A stretch of 64,000 nucleotides of DNA. Source: Rhodothalassiaceae bacterium (GTDB lineage: Bacteria; Pseudomonadota; Alphaproteobacteria; Sphingomonadales; Rhodothalassiaceae). A model generated the notes under the pieces. The model made no database searches. It was not told the DNA's origin and saw only the letters and a list, made by a program, of their open reading frames with translations. The stretch spans positions 620,001 to 684,000 of the forward strand of contig BPKC01000001.1 in NCBI GenBank assembly GCA_026004935.1, given 5' to 3'. Below are positions 22,682 to 32,236 of this stretch, piece after piece; position 1 is the stretch's first letter; each line of letters begins with the position of its first letter. Made by a program: the position numbers and the translations under genes.

Positions 22682-23896
22682 GTGAGCCGTTTCGTCAGCC
22701 ATCTCGTCTGCAGCCGCACCGGAGAGCGCCTCGATCCCGGGCGGGTCTGGAACCTGTCCCCGGCGGGCGCGCCCGTTCTCGTCGAATATGATCTCGACGC
22801 CATCCGCTCCCGCCACCGGCGCGAGGATTTCGCGCAAGGCCCCGGCGGCTTCTGGCGCTGGCGGCCGCTGCTGCCGCTCTTCGGCCCCGAGGACGCGATC
22901 GATCTCGGCGAGGTGGATACGCCGCTCATTCCGCTTCCGCGCCTTGCCCGGGCGGCGGGCGCCGCGCCGGATGCGCTCGTCGTCAAGGACGAGGGCAGGC
23001 TTCCCACGGGCTCCTTCAAGGCGCGCGGACTGGCGCTCGCGGTGGCGATGGCCCGGCGCTTCGGGCTCCGGCGCCTTGCGATGCCGACCAACGGCAATGC
23101 GGGGGCGGCGCTCGCCGCCTATGCGGCCCGCGCGGGGATCGAGGCGCATGTCTTCTGCCCGGCGGACACGCCGGAGATCAATGTCCGCGAGATCGCGGCT
23201 CTGGGCGCACGGGTCTGGCGCGTCGACGGGATGATCGACGACTGCGGGAAGCTGGTCGCCCGCCACCGCGAGGCGATGGGGTGGTTCGACGTCTCCACCC
23301 TCAAGGAGCCCTACCGCATCGAGGGCAAGAAGACGATGGGGCTCGAACTTGCCGCCCAGGGCGGCTGGCGGCTGCCGGACGTGATCTTCTATCCCACCGG
23401 CGGCGGTACGGGGCTGATCGGCATGTGGAAGGCGTTCCGGGAGCTCCGGGCCCTCGGCTGGCTGGAGGAAGAGCGGCTGCCGCGCATGGTCGCCGTGCAG
23501 GCGGCCGGCTGCGCGCCGATCGTGCGCGCCTTCGAGGAAGGGCGCGAGACGGCGACCCGCTGGGAGAACGCCTCCACGGTGGCGGCCGGGATCCGCGTGC
23601 CCGCCGCCATCGGAGATTTCCTGATCCTGAAGGCGGTGCGCGAATCGGGCGGCTTTGCGATCGCCGTCGAAGACGCCGAGATCCTCGCCGCCCGTGAGCG
23701 CGCCGCGCGCGAGGAGGGCGTCTTGCTGTGTCCGGAAGGCGCGGCGACCCTCGCGGCCTGGCGGCGGGCGCTGGACGAGGGCCTCGTGCGGCCGGACGAG
23801 CGGGCGGTGCTGTTCAATTGCGCGACCGGCCTCAAATATCCGCTGCCCGATCTCAGCCGGCCATACGATCCGCAAGCCGTGGTCGGCGATCGGTGA
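22682..23896 (+). CDS. Threonine synthase-like PLP enzyme
   Basis: 404 residues, GTG start after GGGAGGATCGCGCG. The protein is a fold-type II PLP enzyme: an N-terminal HLVCSRTG segment, PLP lysine in PTGSFKARGL near residue 112, NGNAG phosphate contact, and the glycine loop YPTGGGTGLIG. Length and HLVCSRTGE fit the threonine synthase subgroup lacking the long N-terminal region of E. coli ThrC; it makes threonine from O-phosphohomoserine. Threonine dehydratase or a related lyase is less likely. Flanked on both sides by repeat blocks and transcribed alone. Confidence 0.85.
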   Translation: MSRFVSHLVCSRTGERLDPGRVWNLSPAGAPVLVEYDLDAIRSRHRREDFAQGPGGFWRWRPLLPLFGPEDAIDLGEVDTPLIPLPRLARAAGAAPDALVVKDEGRLPTGSFKARGLALAVAMARRFGLRRLAMPTNGNAGAALAAYAARAGIEAHVFCPADTPEINVREIAALGARVWRVDGMIDDCGKLVARHREAMGWFDVSTLKEPYRIEGKKTMGLELAAQGGWRLPDVIFYPTGGGTGLIGMWKAFRELRALGWLEEERLPRMVAVQAAGCAPIVRAFEEGRETATRWENASTVAAGIRVPAAIGDFLILKAVRESGGFAIAVEDAEILAARERAAREEGVLLCPEGAATLAAWRRALDEGLVRPDERAVLFNCATGLKYPLPDLSRPYDPQAVVGDR

Positions 23897-23928
23897 TCGG
23901 CGCGTCGGCAGGCCGCCGCGCTCGTCGG

Positions 23929-24003
23929 CTGGACCCGCCGGTCAAGCCGGCGGGTGACGCGGAAAGGGAAAGCTGGACCCGCCGGTCAAGCCGGCGGGTG
24001 ACG
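23929..24003 (-). repeat. Two module A palindromes in tandem (leftward)
   Basis: GGACCCGCCGGTCAAGCCGG then CGGGTGACG occurs at 23930-23958 and again at 23974-24002, separated by GGAAAGGGAAAGCT. Both are the reverse complement of module A. They follow the threonine synthase stop by about 35 bases and may end its transcript as hairpins, though no T-run follows. Confidence 0.75.
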
Positions 24004-24136
24004 AAGGGAGAGTGCCGGCGTGTGATGAAGAGAGAGCCGACGGGTGACCGAAAGAGTGCCGGCGGCCGGCGATTCACGGAGGAAAGCCGCGGCTGATGCC
24101 TGGGGGTAGGCACCGGCTGGCGGCGCTTTCCCCTTT

Positions 24137-24245
24137 GCGTCGTTCGCCGGCTTGACCGGCGAACCCATTGAGGCGGTGACGCCGTGCCCGGCGCCGGTGG
24201 TCGTTCCGCTTCGCGCTGGACCCGCCGGTCAAGCCGGCGGGTGAC
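24137..24245 (-). repeat. Composite palindromic element, type I (A-B), inverted copy
   Basis: Read leftward, module A starts at 24245 and module B (ACCGCCTCAATGGGTTCGCC then GGTCAAGCC) at 24177, 68 bases on, ending at 24137. Total 109 bp. Further module A copies lie at 24259-24287 (one stem change) and, truncated on one side, at 24329-24345. The block 23897-24369 holds no supported gene. Confidence 0.7.
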
Positions 24246-24369
24246 GAGGAAGGGGAGGCGGACCCGCCGGTCAAGTCGGCGGGTGATGAGAAAGGAAGAG
24301 GCCGGCGGGTGACGCGGAAAGGGAAAGCTGGACCCGCCGGTGGAGCCTCGGCCGACGAGCGGGCGGGTT

Positions 24370-25536
24370 TCAGACCTCGCCGGCCTCTTCCGGCTCCTCG
24401 ATGAGGCCCTTCTTGCGCGCCAGCTCGCGCACGGCCTTCTGGACCTTCTCGAAGGCGCGGACCTCGATCTGCCGGATGCGCTCGCGCGAGACGCCGTAGA
24501 CCCTGGAGAGCTCCTCCAGCGTCTTCGGCTCGTCGCTGAGCCGCCGCTCGACGAAGATGTGGCGTTCGCGCTCGTTCAGCGTCTTCAGCGCCTCCTCGAG
24601 CAGCGCATGGCGGACCTCGTACTCCTCCGCCTCGGCCACCTGTTCCTCCTGGTCGGGGGCCTCGTCGGTGAGCCAGTCCTGCCACTCGCCGTCGCCGTCC
24701 TGGCTCAGGGGCGCGTTGAGCGAGTGATCCCCGCCGGCCATGCGCCGGTTCATGGAGATCACCTCTTCCTCCGGCACGCCGAGCTCCCGGGCGATCTGGC
24801 GCACGTCCTCGGGCTTCAGATCGCCTTCCTCGAAGGCCTCGATCCGGCTCTTGACCCGGCGCAGATTGAAGAAGAGCTTCTTCTGGGCCGCGGTGGTGCC
24901 GAGCTTCACCAGCGACCAGGAGCGCAGGATGTATTCCTGGATCGCGGCGCGGATCCACCACATGGCGTAGGTGGCGAGCCGGAAGCCCTTGTCGGGATCG
25001 AAGCGCTTGACCGCCTGCATCATCCCGACGTTGCCCTCGGCGATGAGCTCGGCCAGCGGCAGGCCGTAGCCGCGGTAGCCCATCGCGATCTTGGCGACGA
25101 GGCGCAGATGCGAGGTGACCAGCTTGTGCGCGGCCTCGACGTCGCCGTGCTCCACCCAGGCCTTCGCCAGCATGTACTCCTCCTCCGGCGAAAGCATGGG
25201 GAACTTGCGGATCTCCTGCAGATAGCGCTGGAGCGAGGCCTCCGGCCCCAGCGCCGGCAGCGAATCCGCCACGGGCTTGAGATCCCCGGTCTTCGCCTTC
25301 GCGGCGGGAACCGGTGCGGGAGAGGCGGGCGCGACCGGCGCCGCGTCTTCCGCCCGCTCTGCCGGCGCGGGACTCTGCGCGGGCGTCTTCGCGGCGGGCT
25401 CCGCGGCCGGTTGCCGGGCGCCCCCGGTGCCGGCGGCCGGTGCCGGTGCCTGGCGCGCGGGCGAATCGGCACCCCGGCCCGCCTTGCGCGGGGCCGCGGC
25501 CGTCCGGGACTTGCGCTTTTTCGTCGGTGCCGCCAT
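24370..25536 (-). CDS. rpoH: RNA polymerase sigma-32 factor (heat-shock sigma)
   Basis: 388 residues from ATG 25536. Sigma-70 regions 2-4 are complete: LQRYLQEIRKFPML, region 2 RLATYAMWWIRAAIQEY, the RpoH box QKKLFFNLR at 218-226, which is specific to sigma-32, and the region 4.2 helix-turn-helix YGVSRERIRQIEVRAFEKV. It directs RNA polymerase to heat-shock promoters. The first 88 residues are an Ala/Pro/Lys-rich extension absent from typical RpoH (about 300 residues). An in-frame GTG at 25272 with GGGGAT nine bases upstream would give exactly 300 residues, so the start is uncertain. It follows rluD in the same direction. Confidence 0.93.
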   Translation of the reverse strand: MAAPTKKRKSRTAAAPRKAGRGADSPARQAPAPAAGTGGARQPAAEPAAKTPAQSPAPAERAEDAAPVAPASPAPVPAAKAKTGDLKPVADSLPALGPEASLQRYLQEIRKFPMLSPEEEYMLAKAWVEHGDVEAAHKLVTSHLRLVAKIAMGYRGYGLPLAELIAEGNVGMMQAVKRFDPDKGFRLATYAMWWIRAAIQEYILRSWSLVKLGTTAAQKKLFFNLRRVKSRIEAFEEGDLKPEDVRQIARELGVPEEEVISMNRRMAGGDHSLNAPLSQDGDGEWQDWLTDEAPDQEEQVAEAEEYEVRHALLEEALKTLNERERHIFVERRLSDEPKTLEELSRVYGVSRERIRQIEVRAFEKVQKAVRELARKKGLIEEPEEAGEV

Positions 25537-25601
25537 GCGCGCCTCGGCCGTTCTTCGCGATGCCGGAAGGGCGGATGCCGCCCCGTCCGACCATGTCCCT
25601 T

Positions 25602-26594
25602 CTAGGCGAGGGCGCCCGCGCCGGCAAGCGCCGCCGCCAGCGCCTCGAGATCCGCGGGAAGCCGGCTTTCGAATCTGAGGTCGCGTCCGGTGAGCGGATG
25701 GGTGAAACCCAGAACCCGCGCATGCAGCGCCTGGCGGGGGAAGGCGGCGATCGCCCGCGCGCCCGGCCCGCCGCCCTTCGCCCGCCGCCGGCCGCCGTAG
25801 AGCGGATCGCCGATCAGCGGATGGCCGAGATGCGCCATGTGCACCCGCACCTGATGGGTGCGGCCGGTGTGCAGCCGGCAGGCGACCCGCGCCGCGATCG
25901 GCCGGCCGTCGGCCTCGTGGTAGACATCCTCCACCTCGTAGTCGGTGACCGCGCGCTTGCCGCCGTCGACCACCGCCATCCTCACGCGATGGCGCGGATG
26001 CCGGCCGATCGGCGCATCGACCCGTCCCGCGCGCGGCTCGGGGATGCCGTGGACGAAGGCGGCATAGACGCGCTCGATGTCGTGGCGCGCGAACATGCGC
26101 TGGAGCCGCCAGTGGGCCTCGTCCCCCTTGGCGACGACGATGAGCCCGCTCGTGTCCTTGTCGAGGCGATGGACGATCCCCGGCCTCAGTATTCCCCCGA
26201 TCCCGGACAGGCTCTCCCCGCAATGGTGCAGCAGCGCATGGACCAGCGTGCCCGAGCCATGGCCCGGCGCAGGGTGGACCACGAGCCCCGGCGGCTTGTC
26301 GATGACGGCGAGATGCTCGTCCTCGTAGACGATGGCGAGCGGGATCGCCTCGGGCTTCGGCACGGCCTCCGCCGGCGGCGGCACCGAGACGATCACCTCG
26401 CCCGCCGCCGGCAGCCGGCGCGACGGCTGGTCCAGCGGCCGGCCGTTCAGTGTGACGAGGCCGTCGCTCATCAGCTGCTGGATGCGGCTGCGCGTGAGCC
26501 CCTTGTCCGCCAGCCGCTCGGCCAGCCGGCGGTCCGCCCGCGCGCCCTTGTCGGCGGGGGCCAGTTGCAGGATATGATGGGTGTAGCCGGGCAC
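25602..26594 (-). CDS. rluD: 23S rRNA pseudouridine synthase (RluD type)
   Basis: 330 residues. An S4-like RNA-binding domain (residues about 20-70, with LTRSRIQQLMSDGLVTLNG) precedes the RluA-family catalytic domain with HRLDKDTSG at 142-150 (catalytic Asp145) and the C-terminal GRTHQVRVHMAHLGHPLIGD. It isomerises uridines in helix 69 of 23S rRNA, important for ribosome assembly. It lies directly upstream of rpoH (65-base gap, same strand), an arrangement common in alphaproteobacteria, and is divergent from the small membrane protein at 26625. Confidence 0.95.
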   Translation of the reverse strand: MPGYTHHILQLAPADKGARADRRLAERLADKGLTRSRIQQLMSDGLVTLNGRPLDQPSRRLPAAGEVIVSVPPPAEAVPKPEAIPLAIVYEDEHLAVIDKPPGLVVHPAPGHGSGTLVHALLHHCGESLSGIGGILRPGIVHRLDKDTSGLIVVAKGDEAHWRLQRMFARHDIERVYAAFVHGIPEPRAGRVDAPIGRHPRHRVRMAVVDGGKRAVTDYEVEDVYHEADGRPIAARVACRLHTGRTHQVRVHMAHLGHPLIGDPLYGGRRRAKGGGPGARAIAAFPRQALHARVLGFTHPLTGRDLRFESRLPADLEALAAALAGAGALA

Positions 26595-26624
26595 GGGCGT
26601 TCAGATAGAAAGGGCGGGCGCGCA

Positions 26625-26819
26625 ATGCAAGGCGGCGCGGGCGGGACGGACGAGCGGCGCGACGGAGAGGGCGCCGGCATCGATGTCGGCGAGATCTGGC
26701 GGCGCTGGAGATGGCCGATCATCCTGGTGGGTCTGCTGACCGCGGTCACCTTCGCGCTCTTCGTCGCCGTCGTCGTGGGTCTGGCGATCGAGCTCGCCCG
26801 CTTGCTCGCGGCATCGTGA
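26625..26819 (+). CDS. Small single-helix membrane protein
   Basis: 64 residues from ATG 26625. A charged, Gly-rich N-terminus (about 27 residues) leads into WRRWRWPIILVGLLTAVTF and ALFVAVVVGLAIELARLL, one long or two short membrane helices, ending LLAAS. No SD stands out (AAAGGGCGGGCGCGCA upstream). Probably expressed with the metallopeptidase gene 31 bases downstream. No family recognised; it is supported mainly by hydrophobic coherence and position. Confidence 0.5.
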   Translation: MQGGAGGTDERRDGEGAGIDVGEIWRRWRWPIILVGLLTAVTFALFVAVVVGLAIELARLLAAS

Positions 26820-26850
26820 GCAGCGCCGGCCGCCCCCCGGGAGAGCCGCC

Positions 26851-27294
26851 ATGGCCGCCGAGATCGTCCTGCCGGATGCGCTGCGCGCCGTGATCGAGGC
26901 CGCGGCCGATGCGGCCTGGCCGGAAGAGGCCTGCGGGCTGCTGCTCGCCGCCGCACATGCGCCGGCGCGGCTGCTTGCCGCGGTGCCGGTGCCGAACCGG
27001 GCGCCCGTCGGCCGGCGCGGCAGCCGCTTCGTGGTCGACCCCGCCTTTCATGCGGCACTCGCCCGCCGCGCGCGGGCCGCGGGAATGGTGATCGCGGGCG
27101 CCTTCCACAGCCACGCACGAGGCCCGGCCGCGCTCTCGGCCGACGACCGCGCGGGGCTTCCGCCGGAGCCCGGCTGGATCACGCTCGTGCTGGGCGGGCG
27201 GGATGCGGCGGGCCGCTGGCGGATCGCGGCGTTCCGCAATGACGAACCGGCGGTTCTGCGCGTCGAGGAGACCGGCCCTCACCCGCGCCGGTGA
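26851..27294 (+). CDS. M67 (JAMM/MPN+) family metallopeptidase
   Basis: 147 residues, a single bacterial JAMM domain. The zinc motif is complete: Glu26 in PEEACGLLL, His86 and His88 in FHSHARGP, Ser96 and Asp99 in LSADD, which fits H-x-H-x7-S-x2-D. Bacterial members cleave isopeptide-like bonds or sulfur-carrier protein adducts. No ThiS/MoaD-like or E1-like gene is adjacent, so the substrate is unknown; the conserved position near rluD-rpoH is seen in related bacteria. The last 16 bases overlap the end of pyk, which runs the other way. Confidence 0.88.
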   Translation: MAAEIVLPDALRAVIEAAADAAWPEEACGLLLAAAHAPARLLAAVPVPNRAPVGRRGSRFVVDPAFHAALARRARAAGMVIAGAFHSHARGPAALSADDRAGLPPEPGWITLVLGGRDAAGRWRIAAFRNDEPAVLRVEETGPHPRR

Positions 27295-28748
27295 CGGAGC
27301 TCGTCGCCGGTGACGAATGCCAGATGCAGCAGATTGGTGGCGCCCGGCGTGCCGAAGGGAAAGCCGGCGGTGATGGCGATGCGGTCGCCGCCCTCGGCCA
27401 GACCGTGGCGCAGCGCCATGCGCTTGGCCTTGCCGGCCATCTCCTCGAAGCTCGTGACATCGCGCGTCTTGACGGTGAACAGCCCCCAGGCGAGGCACAG
27501 GCGGCGCGCCACCGCGATCTTCGGGGTGAGCACGAGGATCGGCACCTGCGGGCGCTCGCGCGCCGCCCGGAGCGCGGTGGAGCCCGAGGTCGTGAAGGTC
27601 ACGATCGCCTTCGCATGCACGGTCTCCGCCACCTGGCGGGCGGCGGCCGTGATCGCGTCCTCGGCCGTCTCCGTGGGCGCGACATGGGCGATCCGCTTCA
27701 GCCCGTAGGCCGGATCCTGCTCCACCTGCAGCGCCACCCGGTGCATGATCTTCACGGCCTCCACCGGGTACTCGCCGACCGCCGTCTCCGCCGAGAGCAT
27801 GATCGCATCCGCTCCCGACTCCACGGCATGGGCGACGTCGGAGACCTCCGCGCGCGTCGGCATCGGCGAGTGGACCATGGATTCGAGCATCTGGGTCGCG
27901 ACCACCACGGGCTTGCCCGCCTCGCGCGCCAGCCGCACGATCCGGCGCTGGATGCCCGGCACCTCCTCGAGCGGGATCTCGACGCCGAGGTCCCCGCGGG
28001 CGACCATCACCGCATCCGCGATCTCCAGAATGGCGGCGATGTCGGCGACCGCGCTGGGTTTCTCGATCTTGGCGAGCAGGCCCGCGCGGCCCGCGATCAG
28101 CTTCTTCGTCTCGGCGACGTCGCTGGCGCGCTGCACGAAGGACTGGGCGATCCAGTCCACCCCCTGGTCCAGCGCCCATTCGAGGTCGCGCATGTCCTTG
28201 TCGGTGAGCGAGGATACGGGCAGGACGACGCCGGGCAGGTTGACGCCCTTGTTGTCGGTCAGCCGGCCGCCGACCACGACCTCGGTCTCGAGGCGCGCGC
28301 GGGACGCCTTGAGGACCTTGAGGCGGATCCGGCCGTCGTCGAGCAGAAGCTCGGTGCCGGGACGCGCGGCCTGGAAGATCTCCGGATGCGGCAGCGGCGC
28401 GCGCCGGTCGTCGCCCGGGGCGGGATCGAGGTCGAGCACGAAGCGCGCGCCCTCCGCGAGATCCGCGCCGCCGCCCTTGAAGCGCCCGACCCTGAGCTTC
28501 GGCCCCTGCAGATCCGCCATGATCGCAATCGGCCGGCCCATCTTCTCTTCCAGCGCGCGGATGGCGGCCACCAGCGGCTCCTTGTCGGCCGCCGCGCCAT
28601 GGCTCATGTTGAGGCGGAAGACGTCGACCCCGGCCGCCCACAGCGCCTCGATCATCTCCGGATCGCCGCTTGCCGGCCCCAGCGTCGCGATGATCCGCGT
28701 CCGGCGCCGGGCGCGCTTCAGGAACAGTTCGCGGCGCGATGACACCAT
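27279..28748 (-). CDS. pyk: Pyruvate kinase
   Basis: 489 residues, the usual length. It transfers phosphate from phosphoenolpyruvate to ADP in glycolysis. The N-terminus RTRIIATLGPASGDPEMIEA, FRLNMSHG, the active-site EKPSAV...MVARGDLGVEIPLEEVPG block, and TQMLESM...MLSAETAVGEYP are all present. The C-terminal domain follows (SGSTALRAARERP). Start ATG 28748 has GAGGGG upstream. Tail-to-tail 16-base overlap with the metallopeptidase gene. No allosteric class can be inferred. Confidence 0.97.
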   Translation of the reverse strand: MVSSRRELFLKRARRRTRIIATLGPASGDPEMIEALWAAGVDVFRLNMSHGAAADKEPLVAAIRALEEKMGRPIAIMADLQGPKLRVGRFKGGGADLAEGARFVLDLDPAPGDDRRAPLPHPEIFQAARPGTELLLDDGRIRLKVLKASRARLETEVVVGGRLTDNKGVNLPGVVLPVSSLTDKDMRDLEWALDQGVDWIAQSFVQRASDVAETKKLIAGRAGLLAKIEKPSAVADIAAILEIADAVMVARGDLGVEIPLEEVPGIQRRIVRLAREAGKPVVVATQMLESMVHSPMPTRAEVSDVAHAVESGADAIMLSAETAVGEYPVEAVKIMHRVALQVEQDPAYGLKRIAHVAPTETAEDAITAAARQVAETVHAKAIVTFTTSGSTALRAARERPQVPILVLTPKIAVARRLCLAWGLFTVKTRDVTSFEEMAGKAKRMALRHGLAEGGDRIAITAGFPFGTPGATNLLHLAFVTGDELRHRRG

Positions 28749-28970
28749 GGGCCCCTCATTCCCGTCTCCTGGGCTGCCGCGGCAGTCATAGAAGCCCGCC
28801 TGCGGCCGGGCAAGGGGCGAGGGGCCGCAGCCACGGCCGCCGGTCGCCTTACCGGGACCGTGAGGCCGTGTGCGGCAGGCCTTGCCGCGCCGGGCGGCCG
28901 TGCTAGGATCGGCCGGCCCCGGGGAGGGCCGGCGGGCAGGGCAGGTGGGAAGAGGAAGAGGATGCCGCCC

Positions 28971-30629
<1,659 letters not shown>

Positions 30630-30740
30630 CCGGGGAGTGGTGAGCCGCGGGAGGCGAACGGACGGATTCGGCGGCCGTCCGCCCGATCGCAGCTTCTCCC
30701 GCGCGGTGCTCCTCGTTACCAGCCGGCTCCCTTCCTCCTC

Positions 30741-30845
30741 GTCACCCGCCGGCTCCCTTTCTCCTCGTCGCCCGCCGGCTCCCTTTCTCCTCGTCACCCG
30801 CCGGCTCCCTTTCTCCTCGTCACCCGCCGGCTCGACCGGCGGGTC
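30741..30845 (+). repeat. Tandem array of a 26-bp unit containing half of module A
   Basis: The unit GTCACCCGCCGGCTCCCTTT plus CTCCTC starts at 30741, 30767, 30793 and 30819, exactly every 26 bases (one C-for-A change in unit two). The fourth unit runs on into a full module A palindrome. Two more units of the same period occur at 31033 and 31059. There are no variable spacers, so this is not CRISPR. Confidence 0.8.
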
Positions 30846-30861
30846 CAGCTTCCCTTTCCGC

Positions 30862-30970
30862 GTCACCCGCCGGCTTGACCGGCGGGTCCAGCCGGCAGAA
30901 GAGCCGACCCCCGGCGCCCGGCCCGCGGTCACCGCCTCATGGGTTCGCCGGTCAAGCCGGCGAACGACGC
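30862..30970 (+). repeat. Composite palindromic element, type I (A-B), best copy
   Basis: Module A at 30862 (GTCACCCGCCGGCTTGACCG then GCGGGTCCAG), a GC-rich linker, and module B at 30931 (ACCGCCTCATGGGTTCGCCG then GTCAAGCCGGCGAACGACGC). 109 bp. Its first 73 bases recur at 31059-31131 with two mismatches. The block 30630-31125 between the acyl-CoA ligase and DUF2842 genes has no supported gene. Confidence 0.8.
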
Positions 30971-31058
30971 ATTGGGGGCAGCGCCATCCGCCGGTGCCCG
31001 CTCCGCGTGGTCATCCGTGGGACGCATTCATCGTCACCCGCCGGCTCCCTTTCTCCTC

Positions 31059-31131
31059 GTCACCCGCCGGCTCGACCGGCGGGTCCAGCCGGCAGAAGAG
31101 CCGGCCCCCGGCGCCCGGCCCGCGGTCACCG
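31059..31131 (+). repeat. Truncated type I element abutting the DUF2842 gene
   Basis: The 73 bases match 30862-30934 with two differences, covering module A and the whole linker. Identity stops at ACCG, exactly where module B would begin; from there the sequence is the 3' end of the leftward DUF2842 gene, whose stop codon (31126-31128) lies inside the repeat. Confidence 0.8.
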
Positions 31132-31332
31132 GCCCATCCAGCGGATGAGCGCCCGGGCCGGCAGCAGCCAGGCGAGGCCCGCGGCGAGGTAGAAGAGGGT
31201 CTGCCAGAGGACGGACGCCCCGACGAGCCGGTGTCCGATCTGGATCACGAGCATGGCGTAGACGGCAAGGCCGGCGACGAGCCCGAGCATGCCGACGAGC
31301 GACCGCCAGCGCGGGCGGGAGGGCGGCGTCAT
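31126..31332 (-). CDS. DUF2842 family small membrane protein
   Basis: 68 residues starting MTPPSRPRWRSLVG. Two membrane helices (LGLVAGLAVYAMLVIQIGH and LWQTLFYLAAGLAWLLPA) and the ending ARALIRWMGR match DUF2842, a family found essentially in alphaproteobacteria; function unknown. The ATG overlaps the stop of the upstream Nudix gene by four bases (ATGA), so it is coupled to it. Its stop lies inside a repeat element. Confidence 0.82.
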   Translation of the reverse strand: MTPPSRPRWRSLVGMLGLVAGLAVYAMLVIQIGHRLVGASVLWQTLFYLAAGLAWLLPARALIRWMGR

Positions 31333-31787
31333 CGTCCGGCCTTTCCCCGGCGGGCGCCCGCGGGGGATCCGGCGAGCCCGGCCGCCCTGCGGATGACCCG
31401 GCGCGTGACCTCCCACATCTCGACCTCATCCAGCCGGTCCACGGGCTGCCATCTGAGCGCCGACACGTCGCTCATCGCCCGCGCGCGCGATGCCTCCTTC
31501 TCGCCTATGCGTACCCAGTAGTCCACGAGCACGTAGTGGACGACCACTTGCCCGCGCCCGTCGCGGCTGATGAGCTCCGCCACGTCGGCAAGCCCGCCGA
31601 GCGCGGAAAGACGGATGCCCGTCTCCTCCGCCAGCTCCCGACGGGCGGCGGCTTCGAGATTCTCGCCCCATTCCAGATGTCCGCCCGGAATGCTCCATTC
31701 GCCCGCCTTCTCGCCCTTCGCGCGGCGCACGAGCAGCACCTCGCAGCCCTTGAAGACGACGACGCCGACGCCGATGAGAGGAGACAT
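31329..31787 (-). CDS. Nudix hydrolase
   Basis: 152 residues from ATG 31787. The Nudix box GGHLEWGENLEAAARRELAEETGI is complete (G-x5-E-x7-R-E-x2-E-E-x-G), with GEWSIPGG ahead of it as in nucleotide-pyrophosphatase members. It hydrolyses a nucleoside-diphosphate-linked substrate using Mg2+; MutT-like or NADH/ADP-ribose specificity cannot be separated. ATG 31859 is an alternative that would add 24 unconserved residues. It heads a leftward pair with DUF2842 and lies 65 bases downstream of the vapC stop. Confidence 0.88.
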   Translation of the reverse strand: MSPLIGVGVVVFKGCEVLLVRRAKGEKAGEWSIPGGHLEWGENLEAAARRELAEETGIRLSALGGLADVAELISRDGRGQVVVHYVLVDYWVRIGEKEASRARAMSDVSALRWQPVDRLDEVEMWEVTRRVIRRAAGLAGSPAGARRGKAGR

Positions 31788-31852
31788 CCGGCTGCCGCCT
31801 TTTTCGCCGGAAGAGAGGGGATGGGCGGGCGGGACCATGGCTTTCGCGGGCT

Positions 31853-32236
31853 CTACCACACCCTCTCCACGATCCCGTCAAACCGGCTGCCGGCCGAGAT
31901 CAGCGGCAGCTTCATCTCCAGAGCCGTCGCGGCGATGATGCGGTCGAAAGGGTCGCGATGCGCCCAGTCCATGCCGCCCGCCAGAATGGCCATTCGGGGA
32001 GAAAGGGGGGCGGCCAGTCCGCCCTGCCGGCGCAGCAGCTCGGGAAGCTCCGCAAGCCATTCCTCCATCTCCGGCCATTTCCCGACCCGCACCTTCTGCG
32101 CGATTTCGCAGAAGGAAATCGGGCTCAGCCAGACCGCATCGGCCCCCGCAATGGCGGCCAGTGCCGCCTCCGACAATCGCGGATCGCCCCACAGCGTCCA
32201 GACCCAGGCATGCGTGTCCAGCAGAACCGCCGTCAC
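31853..32236 (-). CDS. vapC: Type II toxin, VapC-family PIN-domain ribonuclease
   Basis: 127 residues, one PIN domain. The acidic residues expected for Mg2+ binding are present: Asp7 (LLDTHAWVW), Glu44 (SFCEIAQK), and Asp95/Asp98 (HRDPFDRIIAATA). The DTHAWVW opening and HRDPFDR block put it in the VapC subgroup paired with Phd/YefM-like antitoxins. It cleaves tRNA or other RNA when free of antitoxin. Its start overlaps the antitoxin stop (ATGA), as in coupled toxin-antitoxin operons. Confidence 0.92.
   Translation of the reverse strand: MTAVLLDTHAWVWTLWGDPRLSEAALAAIAGADAVWLSPISFCEIAQKVRVGKWPEMEEWLAELPELLRRQGGLAAPLSPRMAILAGGMDWAHRDPFDRIIAATALEMKLPLISAGSRFDGIVERVW

Noticed and set aside
30741-31091. 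Regular 26-bp repeats suggesting a CRISPR array
   Set aside because: The repeats are directly contiguous with no variable spacers, no cas genes are near, and the unit is half of a dispersed palindrome.
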